Assembly: GCA_023441805.1 (NCBI GenBank)
Contig: JAEZNO010000013.1
Location: forward strand, 12,775 to 76,774
Source: Bacteroidota bacterium
Lineage (GTDB): Bacteria > Bacteroidota > Bacteroidia > Bacteroidales > Lentimicrobiaceae
Reading direction: 5' to 3'
DNA: 64,000 bases
Shown: positions 1 to 7,575 of the stretch, one piece after another
Layout: each line of letters starts with the position of its first letter
Position numbering within the stretch: the first letter of the stretch is position 1
Position numbers and translations under genes: made by a program
Notes under the pieces: generated by a model
Told to the model about the DNA's origin: nothing
Database searches by the model: none
The model's input: only the letters and a program-made list of their open reading frames with translations

Positions 1-229
1 CTATTCCGGTACATCGTGAAGCAATTTTCAGCATGTATTCTTCACATTGGGAAATAAAATCATCAAATTCCAGAAAGTCTCGTGGTGGGTAACCTGTAAG
101 CGCAAGTTCCGGGAATATCACAAGTTCTGCGCCATCATCCTCCGCCTGTTGAATGCCTCTGAGAATCAAGGAGTGATTATATTCAAAGTCTCCTATAAGG
201 AAGTTATATTGCGCAAGGGCAATTCTCAT
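1..229 (-). CDS. nadE: Glutamine-dependent NAD+ synthetase, N-terminal part (partial)
   Basis: Only the first 76 codons lie in the window; the gene runs off the left edge. The start is the ATG at 229. The visible residues begin MRIALAQYNFLIGDFEYN and include the FPELALTGYPPRD signature of the nitrilase/glutaminase domain, whose catalytic glutamate is in FPE. In bacterial glutamine-dependent NadE this domain releases ammonia, which the C-terminal synthetase domain uses to amidate deamido-NAD+ in the cytoplasm. The gene follows the beta-barrel gene at 260-943 by 30 bases and may be cotranscribed with it. A stand-alone nitrilase cannot be excluded because the C-terminal half is not seen. The nearby gldB fits nadE, as I recall the two being near each other in this phylum. 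Confidence 0.85.
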   Translation of the reverse strand, partial: MRIALAQYNFLIGDFEYNHSLILRGIQQAEDDGAELVIFPELALTGYPPRDFLEFDDFISQCEEYMLKIASRCTGI

Positions 230-259
230 AATTAATCAGATAAATTTTTGGCTGTGTTC

Positions 260-943
260 TTAGAATATCACACCAAGACTCAGTTCAATAAAGTTAGGTT
301 TTCCAATGTGCTTAAATCCTGTTACTTCGTTGTTCTTTTTAAGTCCGTTGGTGAAACCGTTATTAAAATTAATACCAATAACTGCTGCAGTATTACTGTC
401 GAAAGGATATTCAATACCGGCACCGATTATCAGCGAAGCCCTGAATAATTGAGTTTGGTCGTCAATATCCCTGTAGTCGACAATAGTAGTCTTGCCATTA
501 AGTGTATACTCATCTTTAGCAGTTGACTTCATCCGTAATCCAAATCCGAGACCTATCTGCCCGAAATATCTCAATTTATCCATATCGTTGGTCTTCAGTT
601 TAAGGACTGCAGGTAGTTCAAGGTATTGAATCCGATAATCCCTGAACAATGTTACTTCTGCATTTTCCTGAAGTGAAGGATATGAGAGTTTGCCACCCTG
701 ATATATGAAATTAAGTCCTGTGGCAAGGGCATAATTTTTGGCAAAATAGAATTCGGAAGTAACACCCCATGCGAAGCCTATTTTGGCACCTTCAGAGTTA
801 TAATCATCCTGACCCGATTTAAGCCAGCTGATTGAAGGGGCTGCTTTTACACCAAGAACAAATGATCGGTACTGACCAAAAGTTGTAGCAGGTAATGTGA
901 CTATCAAACAAATAAGGATGATTAGTAAATTTTTTGCTTTCAT
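260..943 (-). CDS. Outer membrane beta-barrel protein (porin-like family)
   Basis: A 227-residue protein with an N-terminal signal peptide (hydrophobic stretch about residues 6-20, likely cut after TTFG). Alternating polar and hydrophobic strands follow, and the chain ends in SLGVIF, a terminal phenylalanine typical of outer membrane barrels. Recurrent pieces such as LGVKAAPSISW and FYFAKNYALATGLNF resemble the small 8-stranded OMP_b-brl family common in Bacteroidota. Function is unknown; members are thought to sit in the outer membrane. It reads toward nadE 30 bases downstream. A TAnnTTTG element lies 74 bases upstream of the start. Family assignment is from pattern only. Confidence 0.75.
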   Translation of the reverse strand: MKAKNLLIILICLIVTLPATTFGQYRSFVLGVKAAPSISWLKSGQDDYNSEGAKIGFAWGVTSEFYFAKNYALATGLNFIYQGGKLSYPSLQENAEVTLFRDYRIQYLELPAVLKLKTNDMDKLRYFGQIGLGFGLRMKSTAKDEYTLNGKTTIVDYRDIDDQTQLFRASLIIGAGIEYPFDSNTAAVIGINFNNGFTNGLKKNNEVTGFKHIGKPNFIELSLGVIF

Positions 944-1016
944 ACGGAATAGTTTTGTTAATTTTAATATGTTGTCAAGTTGATCATCTTAGCATGATCT
1001 TTGTGGTAAATATATG

Positions 1017-1024
1017 CAAAAATA
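1017..1024 (-). promoter_or_regulatory. Candidate -7 promoter element for the 260-943 gene
   Basis: Read on the minus strand this is TATTTTTG, which fits the Bacteroidota -7 consensus TAnnTTTG. It is 74 bases upstream of the ATG at 943. No clear -33 TTTG was found, so this is a motif match only. Confidence 0.35.
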
Positions 1025-1094
1025 GTGAAATATTCAGCTTAATTAATCTTTTAATCAGTGCTCTGATATCTTGTCATTACTTTATTTTTGTTCC

Positions 1095-1691
1095 ATGAAA
1101 AAGCTCATTTTTGCCACACTCTTCATTCTGACTTTCTCCTCTGCCTTCACGCAGGTATTGCCCGGAGTATCATTGGGCCCCAAGGTAGGTGCTACTTTCT
1201 CACGATATAATCTGGACGAATTGTCGCTGGATGAAAAAGTAAGAAGCAACTTCCACTGGGGGGCATTTGTACGCTTTGGTTCACGAGCTTATATACAACC
1301 CGAATTACTCTTCATGAAAAAATCGGGTTTGCTTATTGATCCATTTGTCGATGCCAGTGAGCAAAAAATTCAGTTAAGAACCATTGACGTACCTGTTTTG
1401 TTCGGAGCTAAGATTGCTGATATTAAACTTACCAATATCAGGTTATTCGCAGGTCCTGTGGCATCAATTGTCGTTAATAAGGAAATTGAAGTCAAAAACT
1501 GGGAAGATGCCATTACCAAAAGTGACCTCAGAGGAGCAAATTGGGGAGTACAGTTTGGTGTTGGTGCTGATCTGCTAATATTTACCGTTGACCTCAGATA
1601 TGAATTAGGAATGGGTGACTACCTTAAAAGTGACCAGATGACTATGAAAAACGACCTGATGACTCTTAGCGTTGGTTGGAAGATTCTCTAA
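1095..1691 (+). CDS. Outer membrane beta-barrel protein (PorT/OMP_b-brl_2-like)
   Basis: Starting at the ATG at 1095 gives a 198-residue protein with a clean signal peptide (MKKLIFATLFILTFSSAFTQ). The ATG eight codons upstream (1071) would put polar residues in front of it and is less likely. The mature chain has LGPKVGATFSRYNLDELS, then FGSRAYIQPELLF, a strand pattern seen in the PorT-like small barrels of Bacteroidota, and ends in VGWKIL. Its role is unknown; it could be an ordinary 8-strand barrel. I do not claim it is the T9SS protein PorT, because many paralogues share this pattern. gldB follows within 30 bases, so the two probably share a transcript. Confidence 0.72.
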   Translation: MKKLIFATLFILTFSSAFTQVLPGVSLGPKVGATFSRYNLDELSLDEKVRSNFHWGAFVRFGSRAYIQPELLFMKKSGLLIDPFVDASEQKIQLRTIDVPVLFGAKIADIKLTNIRLFAGPVASIVVNKEIEVKNWEDAITKSDLRGANWGVQFGVGADLLIFTVDLRYELGMGDYLKSDQMTMKNDLMTLSVGWKIL

Positions 1692-1720
1692 TGCTTATTT
1701 TTGCATTTTATTCAAGCAAT

Positions 1721-2704
1721 ATGAGCCGGTACTTATTATTTACTTTTCTCACAATTATACTTCTTGCTTCCTGTAACCGTCCAAAACAATCACAGGATGA
1801 TAAGTCAGCTAAAAACATAGGTATTCTCAGATATGAAGTTGACCTGTTCAACATTGATACTAATTCATTTGAGGATGGGTTAAGGAAGATCTTACCCGAT
1901 TATCAGATCTTTCTTGGTGATGATATGCCTGACCAAAATGGCATTAATCAATTGAAAGGTTTTGTTACTGACCCTCTTATTCGTGAAACATATGCTTATA
2001 CAATAAAGCAGTTTCCTGATGTACAATGGCTTTATGATGAATTTGAGAAAGGTTTCAGGATTCTATCAAATAAAATGCCCGGTATCACCATCCCACAGGT
2101 TTATACATATATTTCGGGCTTTGACATTCAGATGCCGGTAAAATATGCTGACTCAGCCTTAATCATAGGTCTTGACCTTTATCTGGGCAAAGATTTTGAC
2201 ACTTACAAGGAATTGGGGTATCCGATGTATATAATTGATCGCCTTACTCCTGATCATATCCTTCCCGATGCATTCAGGGAGATTGCATGGGCTTATTTGC
2301 CCCAAACACAGTCAAACACACTCTTAGATGCCATGATTGAGCAGGGAAAACTCATCTATTTTACTGAGCTGATGCTTCCGGCTACCAAGAAGGAAACACT
2401 TATTAAATACACTCCTGCCCAGCTTAACTGGGTAATTGCTAATGAGCAGAACCTCTGGACTTTTATCATCGATAACCAGCTGCTCTATTCATCCGACCCA
2501 AAAGCATTAACCACTTTTATGACTGACGGGCCTTTTACACAAGGATTTTCATCAGAATCACCATCCAGGATGGGTCATTGGATAGGATGGCAGATTATTA
2601 AGAAATACATGCAGAAAAACAACATTCCTCTTAAAGATCTGTTGGAAGAAACTGACTCACAAAAGATACTTCAGCAATCAGGCTATAAGCCTTCAAGAGT
2701 TTAA
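1721..2704 (+). CDS. gldB: Gliding motility lipoprotein GldB-like
   Basis: The ATG at 1721 gives a 327-residue protein with a lipoprotein signal (LLFTFLTIILLASC, lipobox cysteine at residue 18). ATGs at 1676 and 1691 would place extra residues before the signal. The body matches the GldB family as I know it: a segment like RILPDYQIFLGDDMPDQ, then a predominantly helical domain with GLDLYLGKDFDTYKELG and a C-terminal GRMGHWIGWQI-like piece. GldB is an envelope lipoprotein required for gliding in Flavobacterium but present in many non-gliding Bacteroidota, where its role is unclear. Nearby nadE supports the assignment. No gldC follows here. Confidence 0.82.
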   Translation: MSRYLLFTFLTIILLASCNRPKQSQDDKSAKNIGILRYEVDLFNIDTNSFEDGLRKILPDYQIFLGDDMPDQNGINQLKGFVTDPLIRETYAYTIKQFPDVQWLYDEFEKGFRILSNKMPGITIPQVYTYISGFDIQMPVKYADSALIIGLDLYLGKDFDTYKELGYPMYIIDRLTPDHILPDAFREIAWAYLPQTQSNTLLDAMIEQGKLIYFTELMLPATKKETLIKYTPAQLNWVIANEQNLWTFIIDNQLLYSSDPKALTTFMTDGPFTQGFSSESPSRMGHWIGWQIIKKYMQKNNIPLKDLLEETDSQKILQQSGYKPSRV

Positions 2705-2730
2705 TTGAATTAGCCATAATCCCAGTAAGT

Positions 2731-2798
2731 ATTGTACTAGACTTAATTCCTGTAGGGATTGTATTTGATAGAATTTCTGTAGGATTGTATTAGCTAAG
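2731..2798. repeat. Imperfect tandem repeat, unit about 27 bp, 2.5 copies
   Basis: Copy one is 2731-2757, copy two 2758-2783 and a partial third 2784-2798. Each begins ATTGTA and the full copies end CTGTAGG. The second copy has diverged by several substitutions and lacks one base. It fills the gap between convergent gldB and the DUF1289 gene. Confidence 0.6.
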
Positions 2799-2841
2799 TC
2801 CAGGATTTCCCGATGGTGTGATATCAATACTTTCAATGATA

Positions 2842-3039
2842 TCAGATGCTGATATTGCGTAATTGCAGTCGCAGGTGAGCTTTACGGAGGACATCAAATC
2901 TTTCTTCATTGGACATATTCTCCCAATTGGCAATTTCATCAAGCATTCTGTAGCAACCGACACACATGCCATTTTCATCTAATCTGCACACAAGTCGACA
3001 TGGTGATTTAACAATCGGTCTGCCATGTGAAGTTTCCAT
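2842..3039 (-). CDS. DUF1289 family small cysteine-rich protein
   Basis: A 65-residue protein with the DUF1289 pattern: SPCRLVCRLDENGMCVGCYR followed by LDEIANWENMSNEER. Four cysteines (C-x3-C-x8-C-x2-C) suggest a metal or iron-sulfur site, and the family is sometimes called Fe-S protein YdhL-like. Its function is not known. Start is the ATG at 3039. It is convergent with gldB across the tandem repeat and divergent from the YifB gene. Assignment is firm from the motif even though the protein is short. Confidence 0.85.
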   Translation of the reverse strand: METSHGRPIVKSPCRLVCRLDENGMCVGCYRMLDEIANWENMSNEERFDVLRKAHLRLQLRNISI

Positions 3040-3235
3040 TTACAAAAGTTTTCAGTCATGATAAACTTTCGCAAAAGTAAAAAGTTCAATGATCTGATCT
3101 ACTCAATGATATCTACAACAATAATTACCTCTGATTACATACATAATTGATGATGCCATTACTTTTAGTCAAACAGGTGTACCTTCATAAGAAAAAAAGC
3201 ACTAATTTGGCAGTCCTTGGAATAAGAACTAAATC

Positions 3236-4774
3236 ATGCTTGTCAAGACATATGGAAGTGCAATAATTGGAGTTAATGCACTCATTGTTACTGTTGAAGT
3301 AGAAATTGAAGTCGGAATACAATTCTTCATGGTGGGTTTACCTGATGTAGCTGTTAAAGAGAGTCACCAGCGTATTGAATCAGCACTCAGAAACATTGGA
3401 TACCGAATTCCCGGCAAAAAGATAATCATTAACATGGCTCCTGCCAATATTCGCAAGGAAGGATCAGCTTATGATCTGACAATTGCAATCGGATTATTGG
3501 CGGCTAGTAATCAGCTTCCGGCAAACAAGGCAGAACAATATGTTATAATGGGGGAATTATCACTTGATGGCGGACTTCAGCCAATTAGAGGCGCACTTCC
3601 AATAGCTATTGAAGCAAGAAATAAAGGATTCAAGGGATTTATTTTGCCAAAACAGAATGCCAGGGAAGCTGCAATTGTAAATGATCTGGAGGTTTATGGA
3701 GTTGAGAACATCTTAGATGTTATCCATTTCTTAAAAGGCGACATTGAATTAACACCTGAATTTGTCGATACACGTAAGGAATTTGCCTCACAACTTACAG
3801 ACTATGAATTTGACTTCTCGGATGTAAAAGGACAGGAGAACATAAAGAGGGCACTTGAAATAGCTGCAGCCGGCTCGCACAATGTAATTCTCATTGGACC
3901 TCCCGGATCAGGTAAAACGATGCTTGCCAAGCGACTTCCTTCGATATTGCCGCAACTCAATCTAAGTGAAGCACTTGAAACAACAAAGATCCATTCGGTT
4001 GCAGGTAAAATGGGGCAGCATGCATCGCTTATTTCAATAAGACCATTCAGAAATCCTCATCATACAGTCTCAGCAATTGCACTTGTTGGTGGAGGATCAA
4101 ATCCTCAACCGGGAGAAATAAGCATGGCACACAATGGTGTTTTGTTTCTGGATGAGTTACCTGAATTTCAGAGGTCGGTTATTGAAGTTCTCAGACAGCC
4201 AATGGAAGAGAGGTGTGTAACAATTGCCCGTGCCAAGCAAACTGTAACCTATCCGGCTAATTTTATGCTTATCGCGGCAATGAATCCCTGCCCCTGCGGA
4301 TATTATAATCATCCCGATAAGAAGTGTATCTGTAAGGAAGGTGAAGTCCAAAAGTACTTAAACAAGATTTCAGGTCCTTTGCTCGACAGAATTGATATAC
4401 ACGTAGAAGTTACTCCTGTACCGTTTGAGGAACTTTCGAATAACCTAAAATCAGAATCTAGCAACATTATAAGGGAGCGGGTTGTTAATGCAAGGTCAAT
4501 ACAAGAAATAAGATATAAAGACGTTAAAGGAATTCATGCAAATGCGCAGATCACTTCAAGGATGCTTAATAAGTTCTGTAAACCTGATGCTGCAGGATTG
4601 CAATTACTGAAGAATGCAATGGATAAATTAAGCTTATCGGCACGTGCCTACGACAGGATACTCAAAGTTGCGCGAACTATTGCTGATCTGGATGCAAGCG
4701 AAACAATCAGACCTGAGCATGTTGCTGAAGCTATAAATTTCAGAAGCCTTGACAGGGAAACATGGGGCTGCTAA
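3236..4774 (+). CDS. YifB/ComM family Mg-chelatase-like AAA+ ATPase
   Basis: A 512-residue protein of the usual length for this family. The N-terminal domain (about residues 20-170) carries the ChlI-type fold (FFMVGLPDVAVKESHQR). The AAA+ core follows, with Walker A GPPGSGKTMLAKR near residue 222, Walker B GVLFLDELPEF, and the four-cysteine insert MNPCPCGYYNHPDKKCIC. The C-terminal domain ends with LSARAYDRILKVARTIADL. ComM, its relative, is a hexameric helicase that promotes branch migration during natural transformation; in Bacteroidota the role is inferred, not shown. A methyltransferase follows 19 bases downstream. Confidence 0.92.
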   Translation: MLVKTYGSAIIGVNALIVTVEVEIEVGIQFFMVGLPDVAVKESHQRIESALRNIGYRIPGKKIIINMAPANIRKEGSAYDLTIAIGLLAASNQLPANKAEQYVIMGELSLDGGLQPIRGALPIAIEARNKGFKGFILPKQNAREAAIVNDLEVYGVENILDVIHFLKGDIELTPEFVDTRKEFASQLTDYEFDFSDVKGQENIKRALEIAAAGSHNVILIGPPGSGKTMLAKRLPSILPQLNLSEALETTKIHSVAGKMGQHASLISIRPFRNPHHTVSAIALVGGGSNPQPGEISMAHNGVLFLDELPEFQRSVIEVLRQPMEERCVTIARAKQTVTYPANFMLIAAMNPCPCGYYNHPDKKCICKEGEVQKYLNKISGPLLDRIDIHVEVTPVPFEELSNNLKSESSNIIRERVVNARSIQEIRYKDVKGIHANAQITSRMLNKFCKPDAAGLQLLKNAMDKLSLSARAYDRILKVARTIADLDASETIRPEHVAEAINFRSLDRETWGC

Positions 4775-4793
4775 TTGATTGTCAACTAAATAT

Positions 4794-5591
4794 ATGGTAA
4801 AGAAGTTAAGAATAATTTTCAAATACATAGCTTACAGGTTGAAGGCTAAGACCAAGTTCGGAATCCATTCGCCTTTTGTATTTGATTTCATAACTTCGGT
4901 TTTGGAGGACAAGAGACATTACGTTTCGTATGGTAAGGTAGAGGAATTGCACAAACGTTTATTGAAAAACAGGAATCTGATTGAAGTAGAAGATTTTGGG
5001 GCAGGAAGCGGTACAGGTCATTACAAGACAAGACTTGAACGTGTGCAGTCGATTGCCGCACGCACTTCCATTACACAAAAAGAGGGCCGTTTACTCCACA
5101 GGATTACAAAGTACTTTAAGCCGGATATCATGATTGAGCTTGGTACATCATTAGGTGTTAGCAGCATGTACCAATCAACCGGTTCGCCCGATGGGTTCTT
5201 CATAGGTATTGAAGGCAGTGCCACAATTGCTGCCATTGCTGAGCAAAATCTTTACAGAGTAGCCGAAGACTCAAATTACAGCATGGTGATCGGGCACTTC
5301 GATAAAATGCTTCCTCATGTACTTCAAAAATTAGAGATTGTTGACTATGTATTCCTTGACGGCAATCATGCATATAAACCTACCATAAGTTATTTCAAAC
5401 AACTATTGCCATATTTCCATGAAAAGTCAGTAATGATCATCCATGATATCCATTGGTCGGATGACATGGAGAGAGCCTGGGAAGAAATCAGGCAGAATGA
5501 GAAGGTTACCATCACACTGGATTTATTCACAATGGGAATTATCTTCTTCAGGAATGGCATACCAAAGCAGGATTTTATTATCCGGTTCTGA
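4794..5591 (+). CDS. Class I SAM-dependent methyltransferase
   Basis: The ATG at 4794 is preferred over the TTG at 4779 and gives 265 residues. The SAM-binding glycine motif is IMIELGTSLGVSSMYQS and an acidic motif FIGIEGS follows; YVFLDGNHAYKPT and IIHDIHW resemble the Methyltransf_24/O-methyltransferase families. An N-terminal extension of about 90 residues (KTKFGIHSPFVFDF) is typical of a Bacteroidota group of unknown substrate. It lies 19 bases after the YifB gene and may be cotranscribed with it. The substrate cannot be read from sequence. Confidence 0.75.
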   Translation: MVKKLRIIFKYIAYRLKAKTKFGIHSPFVFDFITSVLEDKRHYVSYGKVEELHKRLLKNRNLIEVEDFGAGSGTGHYKTRLERVQSIAARTSITQKEGRLLHRITKYFKPDIMIELGTSLGVSSMYQSTGSPDGFFIGIEGSATIAAIAEQNLYRVAEDSNYSMVIGHFDKMLPHVLQKLEIVDYVFLDGNHAYKPTISYFKQLLPYFHEKSVMIIHDIHWSDDMERAWEEIRQNEKVTITLDLFTMGIIFFRNGIPKQDFIIRF

Positions 5592-5601
5592 CAATTATTC
5601 T

Positions 5602-5609
5602 TATATTTG
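5602..5609 (+). promoter_or_regulatory. Candidate -7 element for the ABC ATPase gene
   Basis: TATATTTG matches TAnnTTTG and lies 25 bases before the ATG at 5634, directly after the methyltransferase stop. No convincing -33 element was found at the usual 19-21 base spacing. Confidence 0.35.
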
Positions 5610-5633
5610 TTCGTTCCTTACAAAAACTGCTAC

Positions 5634-6359
5634 ATGAATCAGGAGGTAATTCGCTTAGATTCAATTACACGAAATTTTAAAGTAGGTACTGAAACTGTCA
5701 GAGCACTAAGAGGTGTGACCCTCAGTATAAAAAAGAATGAATTTGTTGCATTGATGGGTCCTTCAGGATCGGGTAAATCAACATTGATGAACCTCATAGG
5801 ATGTCTTGACACTCCCAGTAGTGGTAGTTATTTCCTGAATGGTAAAGATGTTAGCAAGCTACTGGATGATGATCTTGCGGATATACGGAATCGTGAAATA
5901 GGTTTTGTATTTCAAACATTTAATTTACTGCCCCGTTTGAATGCAATAGAAAATGTTGCCCTTCCGATGATCTATGCAGGTTATCCTAAAAATGAAAGGA
6001 TTGAGCGTGCTATGAAGGTTCTTGAGCAGGTACATTTGTCCGACAGGATGAAGCATAAACCCAATGAACTGTCAGGTGGTCAGCGTCAACGAGTAGCTGT
6101 TGCCAGGGCATTGGTAAATCATCCCTCAATAATCCTTGCAGATGAGCCTACCGGGAACCTCGATTCAGTGACTTCAATTGAAATCATGGGGCTAATTGAA
6201 GAAATTCACAAAGCCGGCAATACCATAATCCTTGTGACACATGAAGAGGATATTGCGCGCCACGCCCACAGAATAGTAAGAATGTCAGATGGTCTCATCG
6301 CATCGGATGAGAAAAACACCAATATACGCACAGTCGATTATTATCAGAAGGCACTTTAG
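5634..6359 (+). CDS. ABC transporter ATP-binding protein, MacB/LolD type (orphan)
   Basis: With the ATG at 5634 the protein has 241 residues, a single nucleotide-binding domain. It shows Walker A GPSGSGKST, the Q-loop FQTFNLLPRLN, the signature LSGGQRQRVAVARAL, Walker B IILADEPTGNLDS and the H-loop VTHEED. The NLDS/MGLIEEIH wording is typical of MacB/LolD/FtsE ATPases, which energise FtsX-like permeases acting on lipoproteins or efflux substrates. No permease gene is adjacent, so its partner is elsewhere. The MacB-type permease at 52102-53463 lacks its own ATPase and is one candidate (inference). Confidence 0.88.
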   Translation: MNQEVIRLDSITRNFKVGTETVRALRGVTLSIKKNEFVALMGPSGSGKSTLMNLIGCLDTPSSGSYFLNGKDVSKLLDDDLADIRNREIGFVFQTFNLLPRLNAIENVALPMIYAGYPKNERIERAMKVLEQVHLSDRMKHKPNELSGGQRQRVAVARALVNHPSIILADEPTGNLDSVTSIEIMGLIEEIHKAGNTIILVTHEEDIARHAHRIVRMSDGLIASDEKNTNIRTVDYYQKAL

Positions 6360-6504
6360 TCTGAATTCTGGTAACATCTTTTCTGATAGATTCTGATACC
6401 GGGAAGTCAATTTCCTTTTTATTAATGATTATAAGCTTCATAGGGATTAAGGATGAACATTGAACAGGTGCTTGTGTTACAAAAATTATAGGATTTGTTC
6501 TATT

Positions 6505-7077
6505 ATGGAAAAAAGCGACCTAAAGATTTATACAAAGACAGGTGACAAAGGGGAGACATCATTAATTGGTGGTACCCGTGTTCCAAAATATCATGATCGT
6601 ATAGAAGCATACGGCACCCTGGATGAATTGAACTCATTCATTGGTTTGATAAGAGACCAGCCCATGGGTGAAGAAACCAGGAAAGTGTTGATTGAGATTC
6701 AGGACCGAATCTTTACTGCCGAATCGTTACTTGCTGCTGATCCCTCAGTCGAATTGAAAAGTCTGCCGGGATTAAGAGAGAATGATATAATTCTTTTGGA
6801 AAATGAAATAGATAAGATGAATGAAACGTTACCTGAATTGAGGACATTCATCTTACCCGGTGGTAATACTACGGTATCGTTTTGTCACATTGCACGTACA
6901 ATATGCAGGCGTGCCGAGCGGTTAACCATTAGGTTGATTGAACAGGAACCTAAAACTATACAGGGAGAGATGGTGGTAAAGTACCTTAACAGACTATCAG
7001 ACTATCTGTTTGTACTTGCCCGTAAAATAGCCAAGGATACAAACGCCATAGAAACCAATTGGATTGCAAGGTTATAA
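6505..7077 (+). CDS. Corrinoid adenosyltransferase, PduO type
   Basis: The ATG at 6505 gives 190 residues, the family's normal length; the TTG 15 codons earlier adds unrelated residues. Signature pieces are IYTKTGDKGETSLIGG at the N-terminus (ATP-binding), YGTLDELNSFIG, then FILPGGN and the CRRAERL helix. PduO/MMAB enzymes transfer the adenosyl group of ATP to cob(I)alamin, making adenosylcobalamin for B12-dependent enzymes. No cobalamin synthesis gene lies nearby, so salvage of imported corrinoid is likely (inference). Confidence 0.92.
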   Translation: MEKSDLKIYTKTGDKGETSLIGGTRVPKYHDRIEAYGTLDELNSFIGLIRDQPMGEETRKVLIEIQDRIFTAESLLAADPSVELKSLPGLRENDIILLENEIDKMNETLPELRTFILPGGNTTVSFCHIARTICRRAERLTIRLIEQEPKTIQGEMVVKYLNRLSDYLFVLARKIAKDTNAIETNWIARL

Positions 7078-7126
7078 GCGTTGTTATTAATTAATTGGGA
7101 CATGGAATGTAAAAATCTTTAAATAC

Positions 7127-7156
7127 TTGTTTTTGACCTAAATTACTTTACTTTTG
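7127..7156 (+). promoter_or_regulatory. Candidate promoter for the DUF2795 gene
   Basis: TTG at 7127-7129 and TACTTTTG at 7149-7156 are separated by 19 bases, matching the Bacteroidota -33/-7 arrangement. The ATG used is at 7186, 30 bases downstream. Confidence 0.5.
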
Positions 7157-7185
7157 CAAAAAATTTAATGTTAATTCTTCTGCCT

Positions 7186-7407
7186 ATGTATTGGACATTA
7201 GAACTTGCTTCAAAGCTTGAAGATGCACCCTGGCCGGCAACAAAAGAAGAGCTTATTGATTTCAGTATCAGATCGGGTGCACCGATGGAAGTCATAGAAA
7301 ATCTTCAGGAAATTGAAGATGAAGGCGAGGTCTATGAAAGTATTGAAGACCTGTGGCCTGATTACCCTTCTAAAGAAGATTTCTTCTTTCATGAAGATGA
7401 ATACTAA
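7186..7407 (+). CDS. DUF2795 family acidic small protein
   Basis: A 73-residue protein starting MYWTLELASKLEDAPWPATK, the conserved beginning of this Bacteroidota family; the ATG at 7168 would add six hydrophobic residues and is less likely. It is strongly acidic (LQEIEDEGEVYESIEDLWPDYPS), as expected. The DUF2795 fold is small and its function is unknown. It has its own promoter candidate and is followed by a strong terminator at 7416-7438, so it forms a single-gene unit upstream of secA. Confidence 0.85.
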   Translation: MYWTLELASKLEDAPWPATKEELIDFSIRSGAPMEVIENLQEIEDEGEVYESIEDLWPDYPSKEDFFFHEDEY

Positions 7408-7415
7408 GAATAAGT

Positions 7416-7438
7416 AAAAGCCGCAATTCGCGGCTTTT
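7416..7438 (+). terminator. Rho-independent terminator after the DUF2795 gene
   Basis: A perfect 9-bp stem, AAAAGCCGC and GCGGCTTTT, closes a 5-base loop (AATTC). The run of T forms the 3' arm, and the A-rich 5' arm lets it work on either strand. Confidence 0.85.
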
Positions 7439-7495
7439 AATTTGTTACCCTTCCCCATTTGGCCTACTTTCCTGTTTATAAATAATAAATTAAGT

Positions 7496-7503
7496 TAACT
7501 TTG
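7496..7503 (+). promoter_or_regulatory. Candidate -7 element for secA
   Basis: TAACTTTG matches TAnnTTTG and is 72 bases upstream of the secA ATG, after the terminator of the preceding gene. No clear -33 TTTG is seen. Confidence 0.4.
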
Positions 7504-7575
7504 CATTTCATTTAAATTTGCAGTAGTTCCGGGTAGCTCATTGGTCCCTGACTTACTGTCCTTAAACACAATTAT

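Noticed and set aside
1083..1090. TATTTTTG just before the ATG at 1095 as a promoter
   Set aside because: A -7 element four bases before the start codon would put the transcript start inside the coding region, so it is probably chance.
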